From contig JAAROD010000033.1 in the NCBI GenBank assembly GCA_012274445.1, positions 1,240,001 through 1,304,000 on the forward strand: a stretch of DNA of 64,000 bases, written 5' to 3'. This document shows positions 42,937-53,372 of the stretch, one piece after another. The DNA comes from Sclerotiophoma versabilis. Lineage: Eukaryota; Ascomycota; Dothideomycetes; Pleosporales; Didymellaceae. Made by a program: the position numbers and the translations under genes. Position 1 is the first letter of the stretch. Each line of letters begins with the position of its first letter. Under the pieces are notes generated by a model. It ran no database searches. It saw only the letters and a program-made list of their open reading frames with translations, and was not told the origin of the DNA.

Positions 42937-44754
42937 ATGCGGCTCTTAGACACACGGACTCTAGAGCTGAAAAGCTTTGTGGGTGATCAACCGCCTTATG
43001 CGATCCTGTCCCATTGTTGGGATGACGAAGAAGTTGTGTTCTCAGATTTTTCCAACTTCGTCGAAGCGAGATGGAAGAAAGGCTTTAGCAAAGTCAAGAA
43101 GACGTGCGAGCAAGCTGCGAAAGATGGGTTTGAGTACGTTTGGATCGATAGCTGCTGCATCGATAAAAGCAGTAGCGCCGAGCTATCAGAAGCGATCAAC
43201 TCAATGTTTGCTTGGTACAAGAGATCAAGCAAGTGCTACGCCTATCTTGCCGACGTGGAAGGCCCAGAAGGCTTCGTACGTAGTAGGTGGTTCACCAGAG
43301 CTTGGACGCTGCAGGAACTTCTTGCTCCAAGCAGCTTGCAAAACGGTGGAAAGTATGGCATGGAATTCTTTTCGAAACGATGGCAAAAACTGGGCAGCAA
43401 AGCTAGTCTGAGCGGCCTAATCTCAAATGTCTCTGGCATCGGAAGGGAGTATCTAGAGGGCAGGGATCTGAATGATGCAAGCATCAGCATGCGCATGTCC
43501 TGGGCAGCGGAGCGGGAAGCGACAAGAGCAGAGGATATTGCTTACAGCTTGCTGGGTCTTTTTGACGTCAATATGCCGCTTCTGTATGGTGAAGGCAAGC
43601 TGAAGGCTTTCCGTCGCTTGCAGGAGGAGATTATGAAGATCTCTGAGGATGAGACATTATTCGTTTGGGGAGATGCAGATTTCGATATGGGTTCATCATC
43701 TGCAGATGTGCTCGCAAGCGACCCGAGAGACTTCAGCGAAGCCAGAGACCTGGTTCCTTTTGATGAACCTGACGACCCTATTGCCCCTTATTCAATGACC
43801 CATCGAGGACTTCGTATCTGGCTCCAGGTGTTCCGACTCAACGATCTCTCAAAAGAACTCGCAGAGAGCATACAGAAAAGCATTCGACCATTACGATCCC
43901 CAATTATGATCTGGTCGAGCAACGATCTAATTTGGGCCGTCCTCAACTGTCACATAGCCCACGATTATCGCAACTCCGTTGTAATACCTCTTCGCCACGT
44001 CTCGGCTGACGTCTACATTCGAGATCTAAGCACCAGTGTAGCTCTTATCCCAAGCACTTTCTTGTCCCTTATAAACGAGCACTATCGTAGCAAACGGTTG
44101 CCCTCGCCTTTGAAGGAGATTTTCATCCGCAATAGTCGAATTTCATCACTATCAAGAGGTGTACAACGGCGCTTTGGCTTTCTCATTCGAAGTCTCTCTG
44201 GAGGCCTCGAACTCGCAAGGGCATCGTGTCCCAGTGGGGCTTGGAATCCTACCGACATGATACTCCAAGGCGACAATGATTCTCAAACAGAGCGATTCTG
44301 GCACGCAAGCTTGATGCTGTTGTTCCCTGCAAAACGTCAGGCCAGTATTAAATATGCCACGTGCTTGAGCTTGGGATGCGAGAATAACGTCACAGTTAAG
44401 ACGCCCAAGGCGTGGTGCTATCTAGACGATACAGTTAGCTCCAAAAACGATGTAGATTTACTAGCCTTCCACAACGGAGCCGGCTCGAAACAGCCAAGAC
44501 GTGAAATATCGTGTATCAAAGGACTAGAGCCTAACACAAATGGCAGTCTCAAAGTTGTGATCAAGGAAGAGAAGGTGCACGGGCAACGCATGTTCGTTGT
44601 GGACATAGAATACACTAACGACGACAACAAGCTTGGTGTCTCTGGACGCCTGACACAGACAAGTATGTCTTACCCGATTGTCGGCTCTCCCGCAGAAGAG
44701 CAGTTGCTTATGCCGGCTATTGTTATTACACATGCGCCTTCTCAGGCTGGTTAG
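42937..44754 (+). CDS. HET-domain (heterokaryon incompatibility) protein
   Basis: Single-exon gene, 605 residues. The N-terminal 180 residues show the HET blocks in order: 'YAILSHCWDDEEVVFSDF' (21-38), 'KTCEQAAKDGFEYVWIDSCCID' as separate halves (55-76), 'LSEAINSMFAWYKRSSKCYAYLADV' region (83-107) and 'SRWFTRAWTLQELLAP' (116-131). 'SLLGLFDVNMPLLYGEG' follows, typical of the HET subfamily that continues with a long variable region. No WD repeats, NACHT or ankyrin repeats follow in the remaining 400 residues. HET proteins trigger cell death when unlike strains fuse, through partner allele recognition; the partner cannot be named. Some members are TIR-like in fold. Confidence 0.93.
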   Translation: MRLLDTRTLELKSFVGDQPPYAILSHCWDDEEVVFSDFSNFVEARWKKGFSKVKKTCEQAAKDGFEYVWIDSCCIDKSSSAELSEAINSMFAWYKRSSKCYAYLADVEGPEGFVRSRWFTRAWTLQELLAPSSLQNGGKYGMEFFSKRWQKLGSKASLSGLISNVSGIGREYLEGRDLNDASISMRMSWAAEREATRAEDIAYSLLGLFDVNMPLLYGEGKLKAFRRLQEEIMKISEDETLFVWGDADFDMGSSSADVLASDPRDFSEARDLVPFDEPDDPIAPYSMTHRGLRIWLQVFRLNDLSKELAESIQKSIRPLRSPIMIWSSNDLIWAVLNCHIAHDYRNSVVIPLRHVSADVYIRDLSTSVALIPSTFLSLINEHYRSKRLPSPLKEIFIRNSRISSLSRGVQRRFGFLIRSLSGGLELARASCPSGAWNPTDMILQGDNDSQTERFWHASLMLLFPAKRQASIKYATCLSLGCENNVTVKTPKAWCYLDDTVSSKNDVDLLAFHNGAGSKQPRREISCIKGLEPNTNGSLKVVIKEEKVHGQRMFVVDIEYTNDDNKLGVSGRLTQTSMSYPIVGSPAEEQLLMPAIVITHAPSQAG

Positions 44755-45357
44755 GAAGAGAAAACGAGGATGTATGTCAAAATCATTTCTCAAACCAAGT
44801 GGAGCTACCGATTCAAGGTATCTCGTCTCAGTAGGCGAGAGCGAGGGCTTCCACGGATGCCTGAAAGTTCCGGTGGTCCACACGGACCGTATTGGTGTGT
44901 TTGGAAATGTGCGAAGCCTTGCTGGTGTGGATCATAGTTGATTGTGTCCTCATTTGCACCGAAACGCGCAGCAGGATCGATCCCGTAGGCTTTTTTGTTT
45001 CGCTTGAGCCCATACATGGTAGCAACGGAAAATGGCAATCACCACGATAGCTCCAATGCCTGCTCCAGTCCTAACTTCTGCGCCTGTCGAAATACCATGC
45101 AAGGTCAAAGCTGGCGAGGCTGCTGGAGTCCTTCCCGCTATGTTGATGATGATCACCACGGCTGTCTACTTGGCGTGACACCACCTCGTGAGCGTTCATT
45201 ACAGTACAGACGTCACGTCGATTGTCCGGAGTCGAATAGACAGGTGCTTGTGGCAAGTTCGATTGACATATACACGCATGACGACCAAATTGCATCGTCA
45301 GATCTGCAAACAATAACAGCGTTCCATTGTCTGTGTACTGATTGCACGAGAATACTT
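44755..45357. other. intergenic with a possible membrane-protein relic
   Basis: 603 bp between convergent HET and MFS genes. On the minus strand, two overlapping frames (44950-45159 and 45071-45357) together resemble a Cys-containing ectodomain followed by 'GISTGAEVRTGAGIGAIVVIAIF', similar to the stalk-plus-helix of Pleosporales single-pass proteins, but broken by a frameshift. Too weak for a separate gene call. Confidence 0.25.
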
Positions 45358-46836
45358 TCAGACTTTTACTTTCAAGGTCCACCGTCTCCCTAGACATGCC
45401 CAACGGCTAAACAAGAAGGCTACTAGACTCAGAGTAAGTATGGCGCAAAAAAACCCGACCATGGGTTGCGAGCCAACCTTTTCAACCAGCTCACCACTGA
45501 TTGGAATACATATCAGAGTCGCCAGACTTGCAACAAAGTACATGGAACCATAGTACCTTCCAAACTCCTCAGCTCTGCAGAGCTGCCCAACACAAACTGG
45601 TGTCAGTGCCATCCAGCTGCCTGTTCCGAACCCAAAGAGTGCGGAGAAGGCGTAAAGAGCGGGAAGGGACTTCGAACCGAATGGAAGCCAGAGAATGAGC
45701 ATGAAGACCAGGGTAAAGACGATCATGACGGCGAGGGTGTTGAAACGACCGATCTTGTCTGCAGCATACCCTGGAAGTATGCGACCGAGGCAAGAAACAC
45801 CATTGAGGATGGCAATAAGGTAGAAGCCAGTGTCGGCGGAGAACGTTGTAGTCAAGGTAGCGTAGGTGGGTAGGATGCCCAGAGCACCAAAGAGCACAAC
45901 TTCAAAGCCGAACACGCTGACGGTAAACAGGCTCAGGCGAAAGTCAGCGTATATGGACAGCGAGACGATGGCCTTCTTCTTCGCCTCAGCTGAGGGAGGT
46001 AGGCGCGCCTTAATGAGGATGTTGCCGATGATGGAGCAGAAGAGGAACATGAAGCCCAGGATGCGCATCGACCAGGCATAACCGTACTTTGGAAGTGTCG
46101 TCCTCAACATGAGAGGAATCACTAGACCTCCGCAGCTCGAGCCCATCATGCTAATTCCCTGAGCGAGTCCTCGCCTCTCCTTGAACCAATGTGCCACTGC
46201 CGCCAAACTGGTGGTAGTCAAGAGCGCACCTGAGAGACCTCCAAGCACCCCGCAGCACAGCATCATCTGCCAAAATGTCTTACATTCAGCTAGAAGGAAA
46301 ATCATGATCAACTCAGTGAGGCTGCCGCACAGCGCAATCCATCGAGGACCGTAGCGGTCGAAGAGCGGACCAACGAAGAGGCCCAAGGCCAGCGAGAGGT
46401 AGACGAAGACTGATGGGATCCATCCGATTGTACTAGCTGTTAGATCTGCGAGCTGATGCTGACCCCAATAGTCCTGCAGTATTCCAATAGAGACCATGAA
46501 ACCGAAAGACTGGAAGAGCAGAAGCCATGCCGACACCACGACAAGCCATGCGCGCATGCCGCCTTCCGGGAAGGTATCTCGGGCAATTTGGCTCGCAGTT
46601 TCCTCATCGACCGTTCCATCGACCTTTCTGAGTCCCGATTTTGTTCGCTGTGGAGGCGTAAACTCGTCGCTATTTTCTGCCTGTGCGTATTTCTCCGTAT
46701 CGCTCTCCATTCGTGATCGGCCAGTGACCCGAGATACTGTCCGTATCAGGCCATCCCATACTTCTTCCGGCTCTTCGTACGTCCGTCCATCTGTTGATGG
46801 GCGAACTTGCACTGCTGGGTTTGCTGCAGGATCCAT
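45358..46836 (-). CDS. MFS transporter, monocarboxylate (MCT) type
   Basis: Single-exon gene, 492 residues from the ATG at 46836; the frame to 46881 opens with TTG. A 90-residue hydrophilic N-terminus precedes twelve hydrophobic segments. Diagnostic pieces: 'EGGMRAWLVVVSAWLLLFQSFGF' (entry of helix 1 in fungal MCTs), 'GPLFDRYGPRW' (loop 2-3), 'HWFKERRGLAQGISMMGSSCGG' (loop 4-5) and 'LPGYAADKIGRFN' (loop 8-9). Fungal members include the riboflavin transporter Mch5 and carboxylate or siderophore-related carriers; substrate is undecided. It lies tail-to-tail with the HET gene. Confidence 0.88.
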   Translation of the reverse strand: MDPAANPAVQVRPSTDGRTYEEPEEVWDGLIRTVSRVTGRSRMESDTEKYAQAENSDEFTPPQRTKSGLRKVDGTVDEETASQIARDTFPEGGMRAWLVVVSAWLLLFQSFGFMVSIGILQDYWGQHQLADLTASTIGWIPSVFVYLSLALGLFVGPLFDRYGPRWIALCGSLTELIMIFLLAECKTFWQMMLCCGVLGGLSGALLTTTSLAAVAHWFKERRGLAQGISMMGSSCGGLVIPLMLRTTLPKYGYAWSMRILGFMFLFCSIIGNILIKARLPPSAEAKKKAIVSLSIYADFRLSLFTVSVFGFEVVLFGALGILPTYATLTTTFSADTGFYLIAILNGVSCLGRILPGYAADKIGRFNTLAVMIVFTLVFMLILWLPFGSKSLPALYAFSALFGFGTGSWMALTPVCVGQLCRAEEFGRYYGSMYFVASLATLICIPISGELVEKVGSQPMVGFFCAILTLSLVAFLFSRWACLGRRWTLKVKV

Positions 46837-48457
46837 TTCTTCTTGTTCTCCAGGTCTTGCTCCTTGTTTCGCTCCTGACAAGAGCTTTCGCCACGCGCAG
46901 AAGTCGCGCTTTTGAATGTCCGAGGGAGCCTTTATCTTGTTGATGTCAGCTTTTCATTCGGTTTATGTTCTAAAGATTTCAGGTCTTTTTATCCGAAAGC
47001 GTCGTTTCGCTCATTCCGTCTTGGCGTGCCCGCTTATGACAACAGCGCGCTGCATTGTGCATTACGCTTTTCACGCGTCTGTTTGCGCCCTATCGTTTAC
47101 AAAGCGGGTATAGGCAATCGACCGGTCTCGGTTCCGATTCATCAATAGTTCGGATGCCCCGCTCAAACAGAGTCAAAGAACTCCGAACTCCAGCAACCAC
47201 AGGTATTACAATGTTTTACTCCGAGATTGTGAACCATCAACGTTGTGGGAACAAAAAATGTGTGTGTACGGTATGAACGCTGCCGCACTGGCAGCGCGCT
47301 TACATCGGGAAAAGTTGCTGTCTTCAAGGATTTGGGACGATTGGAATGCGGCAGAAGGAAGAAAGTTGGGGTCAGAAGGAGGCAAAGAAGGCGCATAGGG
47401 TTTGTGTTGCCTCTATCTCCGACGGCGAATTTTATTCACTCACACACTATTACTCACAGTATCAGAATACCTTATGTTTAATTCAAGCATCGGTATGTCT
47501 AATGTTTGCGCAAATCCCACTGTTTCAACGGCTCAATTCCGAGCAGTGCGCTCAGCATCCTCACATCAGCTATACCTTACCATCTTGCATTTCTTGAGCA
47601 CATTTTGTTTCTCTCTATACATAATGTCTCGCTCTAATCCATTTCTCTGCAGAAACTTAGGCCTTCTAGCGTGAAGTTGCTGCAACGCGGAATGCTCCTA
47701 CAGAGCCCTAGGTTTTTCGGAATGATTTACCATCATTTAACGGGGATTGCACAGTACGTCTACTGATTGAAAAGATGCTTGAGGTTGATTTAATAAATAT
47801 ACAGCTCTAAATCAGCTCAAATGCAGCTACACAGTGCGAGTTCTACAGTGATTGGTTGAGTGTGACCCGGGATGCATCGTTCTTTCTGCTTACTTGACTG
47901 AAGTGAAAGCGCACCATTGGCCGTCTTACTTACCTTCACTGCTGGAGGTAACCTGGTCGACAGAGAGACTTGCAACTTGTTAGATGTCTCACGGTTTGCT
48001 CTGGCGTTCTCCCTGCATAAGTTAGTCGCACTCGGTCTTGAAGTCATGGATCCTGAGTTTGTCGATCTGTGTGAGAGCTCAGTCAGAGCACAAGTATTTC
48101 TGTCTAAACTGGAACTTTTCATTCACTAAGTAACGATGCAAGTCTATGGCTTTGTCCTCGCTGGTCCAAAGTTCGAAATTGCCCGTGCATAGAAGGATCA
48201 GCAAACAACAACGCTGGCAGGGTCGCTCAATTATGAGGACCGGGAAATGACAAGGCTGGGAGGTTCAAAAAGACGGGATCAGAGTTTTCATTGGCATTGA
48301 TTACACGTATGGTACCTTGACAGGGCGGAACCTCATGCTTGCAGACGATGAAAGACACAACATGAATGCTACTTAGCTGTCCACCCTCAAGACATCCTCC
48401 TGGAAATGCGCCGCGCCAAGCTCCAGCTCCTGAAGTATCCAACCGTAATAAGAGTGC
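46837..48457. other. intergenic, no supported gene
   Basis: 1.6 kb. Several short frames overlap on both strands (46912-47148, 47346-47674, 47817-48122) but none has a family signature, signal peptide or credible intron. The DNA is moderately AT-rich without a clear repeat. Confidence 0.45.
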
Positions 48458-49526
48458 TTACAAAAGCACCTTCTGACGACGCCTGACGTTCTCGGTTGCT
48501 ACAAGCTGGAGAAACTCCGGGCCCTTCGGCTCGAGGAAGCGGATGTAGATCTGCTCGCCCATAGTGAGTGGGTCGTGACGGTACTCGCACTCGCGGACTA
48601 GGCAAACATGTCCAAACTCGAAGTGAGCACGGCACAGGCCAAGATCCCAGAACTTGGTGGATCCGTACTTGGTCACCCGGACCTTGCCTGTTCCTGGCGG
48701 ATAGGTCATGTCGGACTCAAACCACGTGTACGTCTTGTGCTCTCTCGGAGCTTCTGGATGCTTGTACTCGGGGTGATCGCGGACGCTACGGTTAAGATCC
48801 GGAATCAGAGTCGGTTCATGGTGCTTGACTGGGGCACGCGTGTAAGTCCTGCTGAGATGTTCGAGCTCCAGGATACGGACATCGCGCTTGTTGACGGTCT
48901 GCTTGAGACTATTGTCGTTGATCTTGATACGGAGGATCTCGTCTTTCAGCTTCTTGCCGCTCTTGACGTACGTTGCAACAGCTTTGTTGAGGTCTTCTCG
49001 CAGACGCGCCTGTTCGCGATGATGCTCGATTTTACTCTCCTTGTTACTCAACTTCAGGCGTGAAATGGTATCATCCCTTTCGTTCAGGATGACTCTGAGT
49101 CGAAGGTTGTCGTTGCGGAGCCTTAGGTTGGCAGTTTCCTTGCGCAGATAGTTACCATGCCAATCGTTAGTCATCTCATCTCCGTCAGAGCCCTTGCGCT
49201 TCTTGGAAGGATGACCGCCGTCGCCTGGCGCAACACCCAAGTTTTGAGTCGGCTCTGCGTTGTCCTCTGGAGCGACAGCAGATGGGCGCACAGCACCTGA
49301 TATCAGGTTAGTTTTGACACATCGAGCAGAAGTGAAAGTGGGAAAAGTATCACTGACCTGACAAGTCCTCAAAGTTGTCGGCAGACCGCAGGTGGGAGGA
49401 AGTGCGAGCTTGAGCGGAACCTGCACGATTAGCAAAGAAAAACTGTGTCAGATCATTGAGCTCACTTTCTGTACCATCCATACTGTACTCGGGAGATGGT
49501 GAATTATGCTCGAGGTGTGGCGCCAT
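48458..49526 (-). CDS. coiled-coil C3H zinc-finger protein
   Basis: Exon 1 at 49358-49526 and exon 2 at 48458-49296, intron 49297-49357 (GTCAGT...CAG), 335 residues. The first exon replaces a spurious 5' part of the longest frame. Basic patch 'SKKRKG' at about 87-92 looks like a nuclear signal. Residues 106-205 are a long charged coiled coil. The C-terminal finger is Cys278-x9-Cys288-x4-Cys293-x3-His297 ('LCRAHFEFGHVCLVRECEYRH'; in the C3H class), preceded by 'YGSTKFWDLG'. C3H fingers of this type usually bind RNA. A degenerate relative sits about 8.3 kb away at 39578-40160. Confidence 0.8.
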
Positions 49527-50785
49527 CTAAGTATGTCAGTGGTGCCTTGTGCTGCATAGGAGGCACTCCTCATCTACCTTGCGTGAAAGAGCTCGTGTAG
49601 TTGAGATATTGGGTAGCTTGCGAAAGTTGGAAGTATGAATGGAGGTGAATGGCAGCTTCGAGGAAGCCAACGCTTCGGGCACTTGTTGTTCCAGCTGGTC
49701 TGGGTGCAGTCAAGGTGTAAGTGAAGGCAAGGTAGTGCGCCGCCATCCCCTTGCATTGTCAGAGTGCATGTACTAATGGCAATCACACATTTTTATGGTG
49801 ACTTGCCGTGTTAGCCAGTGAATTACTGCTCAACCTAAGTCTGGAAAAGTCTTATATCTAATGGGGAAAAGCCACGAGAACCCTGGATGATGAAAAACTT
49901 GGTGAAGCGGCCAGAGCATGCGACGATTAGCGCCCACTTTCTGAAAGACTGAGATCCAGTTTGTTTCCAAGAAAAGAAAAGGCTGCAGACGCAAGCCAGA
50001 AGCTTTTTCTGTTGTCGAGAGGCAGCGTGGCGCTGTTGACAAAACCACAGCCATGACAGAAGCAAAGCATGAGGAGGTTTCCGTTGCTTCTCGGTAGGTT
50101 ATACATAATTTCGACATGAAAATCTGAATCTTTTGACCTGATTCCATGTATGAAATAGATTAATGTGGAACTCCCTGATGGATTTCAAAAACCATGTACG
50201 CATATGTCTTGTTTCCTTGACATCATCGACGGTATTTCTACAGTGGTCGCGCAGCGATATCGTCTCTCTAAATCCTGACTGAGAAGTAAGGACACCAAAG
50301 CACAAATCGCCAGCGATACAGTCTATGTATCAATTCGGGTGTTGTGCAGAAGCAGATGTAGGCACATGAGCGTGGGTAACAAACATTCCTAATTGCCAGT
50401 GCAAGCAAGCCAAAGACAAGAGGTCCTCACATAGGTATCTCAGACCCATGAGTGAGGATGGGAAAGACTTGCTTGGGAAAAGTAAGCTTACGTGTACTAG
50501 AAGAAAACGAAACGTGCATGTAAACAGCGCAGCGCCACGGTAATACTAAAAGACATAACAGCAGCAGTAGGAGCGTCAAACAAAATCGTAGTGGACACGG
50601 CCAGTTGATCATAAACTAGCACTGCAAAGAGCATCATATTATCCATAGAATGCAAGTATGTTTTTATGGTGTGTCATTATTATCATTAACAGCCGTTATG
50701 CTTCCACCTCGTACTAATTAAAGGCGCTATTGCGCAGTAGTGTGGTATATATGGATACAAAAGTGTCGAGCAAACCGCTTAACAT
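49527..50785. other. intergenic, no supported gene
   Basis: 1.26 kb. Small minus-strand frames at 49574-50612 show no domains. Contains the 3' flank of the Rds1-like gene. Confidence 0.45.
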
Positions 50786-52276
50786 TTAACCAGCCTGGTA
50801 AAGACCAAGAGCAACAACGTGGGGGTTGATCATGGACAGGTTGAAAGGAGTAAGGTAAGGGTTGGAATCGGTGATAGCCAGGAACATTGTGTCGTTGGCA
50901 GCTGGGTCACCCTGGTAGACCTCGCTGGAAGGCTGGTAGGTGTAACCAGTGTTGTTTCCAGTAACGGTAAGAGGAGTGTATGTAAGATTGAGCTGGCTGA
51001 CCCACGCGGCGAACGCAGGTGTGCCGGCAGAGGTGGCGGTGATGTACGAGTTGTTGGGGCCAACAGCCTGGCCGGGAGCCTCCCAGGTCAGGTTGACAAG
51101 CTTGCCAGGGAAGGAAAGGGGCTCAGAGCGGTTACGGACGATGCCAGGCGCGCAGCTGTAGCCAGGGTTTTCCTTGGGGTCGACGTTGACGCAGGACTCG
51201 TCGGCGGGGATGGTGGAGTCTGAGGGATCGGCAATGCGGTTACCAGCGACTTCGTTGGGCTTGGTGTCGTTGGGGGAGAAGCGGTTGGGGTTGGCCTGGT
51301 TCACGATGTGAAGAGCAGGGAAGTTCTGCCATGCAAGGCGAGTAGTGTTCTCCGGGCAGGAGCTGATGTAGGGAGCAAGGTAGGTCCAGGCCCACGACTG
51401 GGGGATACCGGTCTCGAACCAAACAGGCATGGGGTGAAGACCAAGCATCTGACGGAAAGACATCTGCTGGCGAGCCTCGGTGGCAATCGATTGAGCGAGG
51501 AGCTGACCGACCTCGCGAGAGTCGAGGTGGTTGATGAAGCCCCAGACACCAGACTCACCCCATCGGGTAAGCTTCTGGTTGAAGTCGATGAACTCGCGAA
51601 CAGTGCGGAAGGGGTAGTCGTATGTGCATTGGGGAGCAGCAGTCTCACCGAGCATGTTAGAGAGAAGAGTAGCGTGACCAGTCTCCTGGATAGCCATGAA
51701 GGCAATGTAGGCACGGTCCTCAGCAGTGAGACCAGCCTCAAGGAAGTCCTCTTCAGAGAAGACGGCAAGACCGTTGTTGAACAGGTCGAGCTCAATCCAC
51801 TCCTGGTAAAGACCAAGTTGGATCGATTCGTAGTCGAAGTCGGAGTTTACCATGTAACGAGGCTCAGTACCATTGGTGCCAAGGCCACCAGCGGGGGTGT
51901 AGGGGATTGGCATGGGGTTCTGGGGAGAGCCATTGGTGTTGTAGTAGGTAGCAGTGGGGTTGGGAGGCAGAGGAGCAATGGCGGTGCCGAGAGTGGCAGG
52001 TGCCTTAGCAGCTCCTGTGGTGGTAGGAGTACCAGAGAACGGTCCGTGGCTGGTCGCACCAGTAGGGTCGGCACTGATGCGAGGGTAGGCAGAGCCAGTC
52101 TGAGTAGGGATGGCAGGTACCTGGGAGTCAGGACCGAAGCTGGCAGCAGGTGTACCAGTAGGGTAGTCAACCGAGAACGAAGCATCGGCGTCGGTGTAGC
52201 CAGCCACCTGAGGCGCAGGGGCGGCAGCGGCGAGCGCTGAGAGCAGCGAGGTGCTGAAGATGGCCTTGGAAAGCAT
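50786..52276 (-). CDS. Rds1-like secreted ferritin-fold protein
   Basis: Single-exon gene, 496 residues. Signal peptide about 1-19 ('IFSTSLLSALAAAAPA'), then a Pro/Thr/Ser-rich linker to about 140. The ferritin-like domain follows: 'YQEWIELDLFNNGL' (158-170), 'FMAIQETGHATLLSNMLG' (193-210, with Glu198 and His201 as the ExxH iron-site pair) and 'IATEARQQMSFRQ' (about 268-280). Eight or more N-glycosylation sites occur in the C-terminal part. Relatives include fission-yeast Rds1, a stress- and starvation-induced protein, and fungal sexual-development proteins. Metal binding and enzymatic activity have not been established for the family. TATATAAG on the minus strand sits 54 bp before the ATG. 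Confidence 0.85.
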   Translation of the reverse strand: MLSKAIFSTSLLSALAAAAPAPQVAGYTDADASFSVDYPTGTPAASFGPDSQVPAIPTQTGSAYPRISADPTGATSHGPFSGTPTTTGAAKAPATLGTAIAPLPPNPTATYYNTNGSPQNPMPIPYTPAGGLGTNGTEPRYMVNSDFDYESIQLGLYQEWIELDLFNNGLAVFSEEDFLEAGLTAEDRAYIAFMAIQETGHATLLSNMLGETAAPQCTYDYPFRTVREFIDFNQKLTRWGESGVWGFINHLDSREVGQLLAQSIATEARQQMSFRQMLGLHPMPVWFETGIPQSWAWTYLAPYISSCPENTTRLAWQNFPALHIVNQANPNRFSPNDTKPNEVAGNRIADPSDSTIPADESCVNVDPKENPGYSCAPGIVRNRSEPLSFPGKLVNLTWEAPGQAVGPNNSYITATSAGTPAFAAWVSQLNLTYTPLTVTGNNTGYTYQPSSEVYQGDPAANDTMFLAITDSNPYLTPFNLSMINPHVVALGLYQAG

Positions 52277-53372
52277 CTTGACTTCGAAAGTTGGCTGTGT
52301 TGAAGATGGTATGTAGGCGCCTCAATTCTCTTATATACAGACACTTCCCACTGACCGCATCACTACGCTACTGCTCTCACTGACAGCTCAATGACAATAA
52401 GGTAAATCTCTCAAAAGCGCTTAGTGCCATGACTTCATGACTATCTCAATAAGGAATTGGATCTTGCAAGCATCGAAAAGCTGGACAATGACATGGGGAT
52501 CTCGGGAATTTCTCGATCGGCCAGGCGATACGAGCCAATCGCAGACAGCATGGCAAGCTCGATAAGCTGCATAGAGCCCCGGGCGTCTGCGCGAACGCGT
52601 GGTTACTAGGATGGGCCGCCATCTGCCGAGTTGATGTTTGTATGTGACGTCGGTCTGACACGATGGAAATGTTGAAACTTTAAGCCGCTAGCGCTCCCGT
52701 AGTACCGATCAACGGCGGACCAGTTTACTCGCAGTAATGTCGGCGAATAACGGGCCACTCCACGGCAAGGCTGCACCGGCATTGTTCAGCACAAAGCATC
52801 TCGACTGCACCAGCTCCCGCGGAGCATAGTGCGCCTCAAGCCGCCTTCGTCCACGTTCGCCGCGTTCCTTGCTGCCGCAAAACCTGCAGGTACCGATTCG
52901 ACCAGCTCCCCACAGCACATAATCCTTGCGCGACGATTTTTGCCTGTTGTGTAAAGATCCTGGGGCATTGTACTAATTGTATGACCGTCGGCCGTGCGCG
53001 TGCTGTGAGATTTAATTTTGATAGACCGCGGATACACGGCCTGACTACCTAAGCTGCACACAAAGCATGCACAATGTTGAGCAAACTTCTGTCTATGATG
53101 TAAGATGCGCGCGATGATCTGAGATGTTAGCGCGTTGTCTGTCAACCTCGAAGACGGGTGCAAGAACAACGACAAATATTTGTGCAAGACGGATACACTA
53201 AGTGGGAACAATCGCGATGGCGAGTCGGTAGCAATATTTGATTTGTTTCGATTCAAGGAGAGGCTCGACCACTGCCGTCCTTGGACTTGCCTAAGCTGCA
53301 GTGTGGCGTTGAGGACTGCCAATGGTCATGACGGAGCTCTTTTAATAGCGCGCGACTTATCCTAGCGCTGCG
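52277..53372. other. intergenic, no supported gene
   Basis: 1.1 kb. Holds the promoter of the Rds1-like gene (TATATAAG, minus strand, 52330-52337). A minus-strand frame at 52786-53322 is open for 178 codons but has no family signature or convincing composition and is not called. Confidence 0.45.
52330..52337 (-). promoter_or_regulatory. TATA box of the Rds1-like gene
   Basis: TATATAAG on the minus strand ending 54 bp before the ATG at 52276. Confidence 0.5.

Noticed and set aside
52786..53322. 178-codon minus-strand frame upstream of the Trm1 3' end
   Set aside because: Composition is not protein-like, no domain, no introns that improve it.
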